64,000 nucleotides of DNA, from positions 2,540,054 through 2,604,053 of the forward strand of contig NW_004457695.1 in the NCBI RefSeq assembly GCF_000203815.1, read 5' to 3'. Positions 58,312 through 64,000 of the stretch are shown piece after piece. Positions within the stretch are counted from its first letter, which is position 1; every line of letters starts with the position of its first letter. The DNA comes from Cavenderia fasciculata. Taxonomy: Eukaryota; Evosea; Eumycetozoa; Acytosteliales; Cavenderiaceae. The translations under genes and the position numbers were made by a program. Under the pieces are notes generated by a model, which saw nothing but the letters and a program-made list of their open reading frames with translations, did no database searches and had not been told where the DNA came from.

Positions 58312-60678
58312 ATGGAAGACAGAGATAATAACAATAAAAATATTAATAACAATATAATTAATAATGATAGATTCAATGATATATTTTATAAAGTATTCAA
58401 ATCAACTTATTTAATACAATGTATATTTAAACATGTACGTGGCAAGAGATTGATTTGTTTGGGTAGTGATGGTAATCTACCAGCTGATCCACTCCGAACA
58501 TTTGCATATAAAGATATAAGAAGTGTACATTGGATGATTGAAAACTCATACTTTGGTCTACTCAAAGACAAACTGGCTCGTAGACAACCGACAAGTACCA
58601 TCAATAGTATTGACATTGCATTGATGTGCAAAAAGGTAAAAGATTGTGACATTGATGCTTTCAATTATATATACTTTAAGATGCGTCATCTCTTTCTATG
58701 TCCGTCGGTTGTCAAGTCGGCAGCTCTAAATTATTGGACATCGTATCCACTGCAACTGATTCTATCGAGAACTCAACAAGACGGTGGCTATGCAACGTGG
58801 AACTTGATGACACTAGAGGATACCTTTTTGGTTGGGTCTGTACCGTGTGCGAGCCTTTTACTCGATCGACTGACTTGGATTCTGTCTGGTAACACCGACC
58901 CTCTGTACAAGCCTGTTCCGGGTAGCTCAAGCAAGCCGAGACTGGGGTTCTTGCGTCTACTCCACTATGCGCTGACAGTGCCACCACTGCACAGCGAACG
59001 CCAAGAGATGAGCAGTATGTTTATCAAATGGTTGCAGTGTGCACCCTCGTCTCCAGCAGAAATAGTGCCATTGCCACAACTACCATTTAAATTTGATAAC
59101 TTGGTAGACAGCCATTTCTATCTAACACCCGAGTTGTTTGAAATGATATTCTCTTCTAAAGCATTGGCAGAGTTGACCGAGTGTCCTAGAGAGTATCTTC
59201 AATGGCTTGGTGATCTACCATTTGTATATTGGGATATCCAATCGCTCCACCGTCGAGACTGGTCGCTTCCAGATTCACTAGCTTCCATCAAAGAATTAAA
59301 AAAGCAAATTGAAAAGCAAAAGAAATGTATCAACTTTGTATCGCTCAACACAATCGATATGATCGATTATATTGAATCAAAATTCTTTGATCCAGACCTC
59401 AAAGAAAAGAGAATTAAAGAGTATTTTGTTCAAAAGGTTCCCCCTATGGACATGATTGACGAAAAGGAATACAAATGGGTGTATATGAGATGGATCATCG
59501 AGTCAAAGAGATTCAAGACTATTAGAGACAAGGATAGATGGGTAGAGAGTATGATACTCGCAACCTTGATTGAAGAGAAAGAGGAAGAACTAACTCTACT
59601 CTTGTCTGCTGCTATGCCCAATCATTATATAGACTGGCAGGCCATCTACTACCAAGACCGTGGAAATAAGGTTTGGAATGATATCATTCGACGTGCAATT
59701 AAAAATCATTATACAAATCCACATACTCCCTATCTACTGTGCCCAGACGAGACACCAGACGACAACGACGATACTCCACTAGAAAATTACCAACAAGTAT
59801 CATCTTTTGTAGCTGTCAGACATGGGTATTTGGCATTCACCAAAAAACTATATCAAATTTATACTCCATCAGATGATGTTAGAGACATCAATAACCATGG
59901 ATATGTCAATCAATTAGGATTATTAAATACTGCATCTGAACACAATCAAGTTGAATGTGCCAAATGGATCATCGAACAGATAAAGACTGATACATTTGCC
60001 GAGTCTGTCAAAGTGGAACATATACAGATTGCATTAGAGACGGCCATGTCTTGGGGACACTATGAAATAACGGATCTCATCCTATCACAGTTTCCCGACA
60101 CTCTATTTACAACTAGCCTACTTGAAGTTGCTGCCACTTCGGGTAACATTGAATTCTTCAAGTCACTCCTTCACCGTGTTAAAACCAACTATCTATTTGT
60201 ACCACTACAACGGACACTACTTAATGCAATGAGATCTGGATCAATGGAATTGGTTCTATATATTTTGCAACAACTCTTGAAATTGGATACATCATCATTG
60301 TCGTATTCCTATTTCACATTCATTCATACGACTGTCCGAAATGGTCACTTTGAAATCACAAAGATGCTACTCACGTCTCTCAAAAAATTTATGAACAAAG
60401 ATTCAATCTCTACCATGTTGGCCGATATAATTAAACGCGACCGTATCGAAGTACTCGATTATCTTGTCCAAAACTATAAAATCACTTTAAACCACGATGA
60501 CATTATTGCTATTCTTCAAAGTGGACACATCTCTTCGCTCCAATATTTGATAAGTGATAGAAAATCAAAACAATTTAAAGATATAAAAAAGAATATTGAT
60601 AAATTTATCAATAGCTATCACCAAAATACTATAAGTTTCTTTGACAATAATATCCATTTATTTAAAATAAATAAATAA
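58312..60678 (+). CDS. Divergent ankyrin-like repeat protein, dictyostelid expanded family
   Basis: Intronless frame of 788 residues, taking the ATG at 58312; three in-frame codons before it start from TTG and are discarded. No signal peptide or transmembrane helix. After an Asn-rich start, the segment VFKSTYLIQCIFKHVRG resembles the N-terminal box of large dictyostelid families with degenerate ankyrin repeats. The C-terminal 300 residues carry helix pairs spaced about 33 residues apart (VECAKWIIEQ, HYEITDLILSQFP, NIEFFKSLLHRV, SMELVLYILQQL, HFEITKMLLTSL, RIEVLDYLVQNY, HISSLQYLISDR). Likely a protein-binding scaffold; the specific function is unknown. Its stop codon is 44 bp from the convergent DMAP1 stop. 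Confidence 0.75.
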   Translation: MEDRDNNNKNINNNIINNDRFNDIFYKVFKSTYLIQCIFKHVRGKRLICLGSDGNLPADPLRTFAYKDIRSVHWMIENSYFGLLKDKLARRQPTSTINSIDIALMCKKVKDCDIDAFNYIYFKMRHLFLCPSVVKSAALNYWTSYPLQLILSRTQQDGGYATWNLMTLEDTFLVGSVPCASLLLDRLTWILSGNTDPLYKPVPGSSSKPRLGFLRLLHYALTVPPLHSERQEMSSMFIKWLQCAPSSPAEIVPLPQLPFKFDNLVDSHFYLTPELFEMIFSSKALAELTECPREYLQWLGDLPFVYWDIQSLHRRDWSLPDSLASIKELKKQIEKQKKCINFVSLNTIDMIDYIESKFFDPDLKEKRIKEYFVQKVPPMDMIDEKEYKWVYMRWIIESKRFKTIRDKDRWVESMILATLIEEKEEELTLLLSAAMPNHYIDWQAIYYQDRGNKVWNDIIRRAIKNHYTNPHTPYLLCPDETPDDNDDTPLENYQQVSSFVAVRHGYLAFTKKLYQIYTPSDDVRDINNHGYVNQLGLLNTASEHNQVECAKWIIEQIKTDTFAESVKVEHIQIALETAMSWGHYEITDLILSQFPDTLFTTSLLEVAATSGNIEFFKSLLHRVKTNYLFVPLQRTLLNAMRSGSMELVLYILQQLLKLDTSSLSYSYFTFIHTTVRNGHFEITKMLLTSLKKFMNKDSISTMLADIIKRDRIEVLDYLVQNYKITLNHDDIIAILQSGHISSLQYLISDRKSKQFKDIKKNIDKFINSYHQNTISFFDNNIHLFKINK

Positions 60679-60722
60679 ATAAATAAAATTGTATTATTAT
60701 TATCTAATCCATTTTTATTAAC

Positions 60723-62922
60723 TTAGTTAAAAGAAGGAGGAGGAAGAGGTGATAAATTAAGATTGGGAGTTGATTTCTTTTTACTTGTACTAGTGGTAGT
60801 CGATTTCTTTTTGCTTGCTGATTTCTTTTCAGTGACTGGTGGAGTTGGTTCTGCCTTTTTTGATTTTCTTTTTGATGGTTTTGGGGTGGTGGTAGTGGCA
60901 GCTGCAGCTGACTGATCATCACTCATACTCTCCACATTGATTGTAAAATTATCTGTTGCTTCTGTTGCAGGTGCACTGCTTTTCTTTGTTGATTTGGAAG
61001 GTGTCTTTTTCTTTTTCGTGGCGGGTTGTTCAACCTCGGCTGCAGCAGTCGATTCGCTCTCTGCCTCGGCTGCCAATGCACGTGCCTTTTTCTTTGACAC
61101 CTTTTTAGTTGGTTGATCAGCAGCCGATGCAAGTGGTGTAGCAACTGTTGACGAAGAAGTAGAGTCGACCGATACCGACAAAGATTGTTTGGGTGTAGTA
61201 GGAGCTAAAGATACAGATGAAGAGGATATTGATAAATCTACAGTGGATGATGGTACAGTTGAAGAAGAAGAAGCAGTTGGATCAATTGGAGCACCAGTAC
61301 CATAGATTTGGAATGGAGTTTGATCGGCAACATTATTATTTGCAGCAACAGCGACAGCGGTAGTCTGCTCTGTTGTAACTTGTTGTTGCTCGGGTTCATC
61401 TTCTTCCACCTCTAACAGTAATGCTTCCTCTGGAAGATTCATATCTTGAATCTCTTTTTCCAAAAATTCTTTTTGTTTTTTAAGTATCTCTAAATGATAA
61501 CGTTTCTCGATAAAGTATCGTTGAAGGTCGAGTAGAATCATCATATCCTGTTTCAAATCATTGTATACACGTTTGGCAATCACATTAGAGTATGGTTGTC
61601 CAATATGCATGTCAAAGAGAGTTGCTTCAACACGATTCGACTGTCTCTGTCCAGCAGGCGATATCTTGTCATCTTGAGCCTGTAACGATGCCTCCATCGA
61701 CTTTCTCTTTTTACTCTTCTTTATCGCTGAATCTCCTGTTTGACTCTTTTCTGCCAAATCTTGTTGACTATAACTTTTTAATGGTCCATTTGATATTGCT
61801 GTTGCTGCTAATTTCATAATTGATTTACTTTCCCTTTTAAAAACATAAAAAAGTAGATAGATTAATAAAATGAATAGATAATTACAACAATATTACATAA
61901 AGTATCTATCTGTACATACTTGCTATGTTTTAATAAATGTCTTTCAATATTAAAATATTTTTCAGATAGATCATTTTCTTCTTGTACTTGTTCTTTTGAA
62001 AGTTGAAATAATTGATCAGCTTGTAATTTTCTTTCAACTTCATAAACTATAGAAGAAAGAGAGAAAGGTTAGTATACATTTTAATTCTTGTTTAAACAAT
62101 ATTTAATTCTCACAATCATTTCTTACTCTTATTATAATTATAACCAGTTAATGGATTATGATATGGATCTTCTTCAGCTTTAGTTCTTAATTCTACTAGT
62201 TTTGATTGTATTTTGTAATAACGTTCTTTTAGATCTTCAACCGATCTTGGTACCAATCCATTATAACGATCATGAACAATAATAAATCTAGTATCATATT
62301 TTTGACATTGATCCAATAGTTTATCTGTATCTTCTTTTGTCCAATTTGGATCTCTTAAATAGAGATCATATTCCTCTTCAGTATATACCAATACTTCCAT
62401 CTTTTTATTATATTTTGCATATTTATTCTCTAAAGAATAATTAATCAAACAAGTTTTAATTAAAAATGATTCAAATCAAATATGATCAATCATATGGATC
62501 CATAGATTCTACATACCATCAACTTTATCACTTGATTTAGCCCAATGATATAATACCAAATTATCTTTTCTTGAACTATTTCTAAAACCTCTCTTTTCAA
62601 AGTTTACTTTAATCTTTCTCTTTTCTTTGAATGCTTGTTGAGTGACTGGAGATGAGAATGATAATGTTTCACCTTCAAGTGCTCTAAATGTACTTTGTAA
62701 TCTATCTATAATTGATTGTCCTCTTAATGGTTCTAAATAGGAATAAATCCGTAGGATATTAGAATATATACTATATATATAGGGTTAAAAGTATAGAATG
62801 TTGTGCATACCTTTATTAGGTGTTTTAACAACCTTCTTCTTCAAGATTGAATCAACAGCACTCCCAGTCGAAGGTGCTTCCTTGGTTGGTGTAACTCCAA
62901 GAATATCTTTAATGTCTGACAT
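60723..62922 (-). CDS. dmap1: DMAP1/SWC4 homolog, NuA4/SWR1 chromatin complex subunit
   Basis: Shared subunit of the NuA4 acetyltransferase and SWR1-type H2A.Z exchange complexes in the nucleus. Five exons on the minus strand (62922-62811, 62732-62517, 62429-62127, 62046-61920, 61833-60723) encode 622 residues; animal DMAP1 is somewhat shorter. The N terminus MSDIKDILG is family-like. The SANT region sits near residues 118-190 (VYTEEEYDLYLRDPNWTKEDTDKLL, RFIIVHDRYNG, RSVEDLKERYYKIQSKL). A helical DMAP1 core follows to about residue 390 (ERKLQADQLFQLSKEQVQEENDLSEKYFNIERHL, RVYNDLKQDMMILLDLQRYFIEKRYHLE). The last 220 residues are Ser/Thr/Ala/Lys-rich with KKKKTPSKSTKK-type basic patches, possibly DNA-binding. 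All junctions keep frame. Confidence 0.88.
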
Positions 62923-63220
62923 TATTATCTGTACTATACTACACTTTTGTAAGTCACTTATGAGTTTAATTAAACTTTTGTATCTATTGAATAGACGACC
63001 TTTCATTTTTTGAATTTTTTTTTTTTTGGAACAAAAGAGATGATCCTCAAAAAGAGTAAATTTCATGTGATCGATCAATCAACTCTTATTAATAATATAT
63101 TAGTAGTTTGTTTGAAACAACAATTGTCGGACTCTTTAACATAGATAGTAGTAGTAGTACTTTGTTAAGTCATCAACTACAAAGCAGACAAAAACAACAA
63201 GAACACAGTACAACAATATA

Positions 63221-64000
63221 ATGTTATCACTCAACAACGCATACAAGACACTTGTCAATCAATGGGTGTATAGATCATTCTCATCGGCTGTTGCCAAAGA
63301 GGTGACACCTATCACCAAGATATTGATTGCCAATAGAGGAGAGATTGCATGCAGAGTCATGAAGACTGCACAGAAGCGTGGTGTCAAGACTGTGGCCGTT
63401 TACAGTGAGGCCGACAAGAACTCGATGTTTGTGTCGATGGCCGACGAGGCCTATTTGATCGGCCCAGCTGCTGCCAAGGACTCGTACCTCCGTGGTGACA
63501 AGATCATCGAGGTGGCCAAAAAGTCGGGTGCTCAAGCCATCCACCCGGGCTACGGCTTCCTCTCAGAGAACGCCGAGTTTGCCGACTTGTGCGAACGCAA
63601 CAATCTCGTCTTTATCGGTCCCCCATCGAGCGCCATTCGCGCAATGGGCAGCAAGAGTGCGTCCAAGGACATTATGATTGCCGCCAACGTGCCCACCATC
63701 CCGGGCTACCACGGTGAGGACCAAGCATTCGAGACACTCAAGAGCGAGGCCGCCAAGATTGGGTACCCCGTGCTCATCAAGGCCGTCCTCGGTGGCGGAG
63801 GCAAGGGTATGCGTATCGTCGAACGCGAGGAGGATCTCGCCGACGGCATTGACAGCTCCAAGAGAGAGTCGCAGGCTTCGTTTGGCGACAGCCGTGTGCT
63901 CGTTGAAAAGTACCTCGTACACCCACGTCATGTCGAGATTCAAGTATTCGCAGATGCCCACGGCAACTGTGTCCACTTGTTTGAACGTGATTGCTCGGTG
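63221..64000 (+). CDS. mccA: 3-methylcrotonyl-CoA carboxylase alpha (biotin) subunit, N-terminal part
   Basis: Biotin-dependent carboxylase subunit of leucine breakdown in mitochondria, cut by the right window edge; 260 residues visible with no intron. Residues 1-30 form a mitochondrial presequence-like segment. The biotin carboxylase N-domain starts at [20 protein letters not shown], with [17 protein letters not shown] and [19 protein letters not shown]. The ATP-grasp Gly loop is [17 protein letters not shown], followed by [24 protein letters not shown]. The stretch IPGYHGEDQ favours MCC alpha over the propionyl-CoA and pyruvate carboxylase paralogs. Codon use is strikingly GC-rich at third positions compared with most of the window, suggesting high expression. 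It starts 298 bp from the divergent dmap1 gene. Confidence 0.9.
   Translation, partial: MLSLNNAYKTLVNQWVYRSFSSAVAKEVTPITKILIANRGEIACRVMKTAQKRGVKTVAVYSEADKNSMFVSMADEAYLIGPAAAKDSYLRGDKIIEVAKKSGAQAIHPGYGFLSENAEFADLCERNNLVFIGPPSSAIRAMGSKSASKDIMIAANVPTIPGYHGEDQAFETLKSEAAKIGYPVLIKAVLGGGGKGMRIVEREEDLADGIDSSKRESQASFGDSRVLVEKYLVHPRHVEIQVFADAHGNCVHLFERDCSV

Overview
The window is nuclear DNA of a dictyostelid social amoeba. The basis is gene content (an IP3-receptor-like channel of the iplA type, a villidin with coronin-like WD repeats plus PH, gelsolin and headpiece modules, a ComC-like LRR/EGF membrane protein), short AT-rich introns with GTATGT/GTAAGT donors, poly-Asn and poly-Gln tracts, and very AT-rich spacers. 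Many exons are clearly richer in G+C than typical Dictyostelium discoideum genes, so another dictyostelid is more likely; the species cannot be named from sequence alone.

Layout, left to right: the N-terminal part of iplA (minus, cut by the left edge); a cathepsin B-like protease; an 11-exon LRR/TIG-like/EGF type I membrane protein; RIC1 (minus); a 2.5 kb gene-free stretch with a minisatellite, hairpins and a three-copy unit; a 1621-residue Asn-rich secreted repeat protein of unknown function (minus); villidin (minus); a 2.8 kb spacer; Atg8; NELF-A (minus); four tandem CAP/SCP secreted proteins with Ser/Thr-rich stalks and GPI-type tails; a CWH43/PGAP2IP-like GPI-lipid remodelling protein; two tandem large-ectodomain seven-helix membrane proteins (minus); short/branched-chain acyl-CoA dehydrogenase (minus); a divergent ankyrin-like protein; DMAP1/SWC4 (minus); and the start of 3-methylcrotonyl-CoA carboxylase alpha (cut by the right edge).

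The genes do not form one pathway. Housekeeping genes (RIC1, Atg8, NELF-A, DMAP1, the two branched-chain amino-acid catabolic enzymes) are interspersed with fast-evolving cell-surface or secreted families (CAP array, receptor pair, ComC-like protein, Asn-rich repeat protein). The CAP array beside a GPI-remodelling enzyme is suggestive, but a functional link is only inference. Several convergent gene pairs end within tens to a few hundred bases of each other.

Exon boundaries were worked out by hand from GT/AG sites, reading frame and family similarity. They are predictions without transcript evidence. Family assignments rest on recognised motifs; no database search was run.
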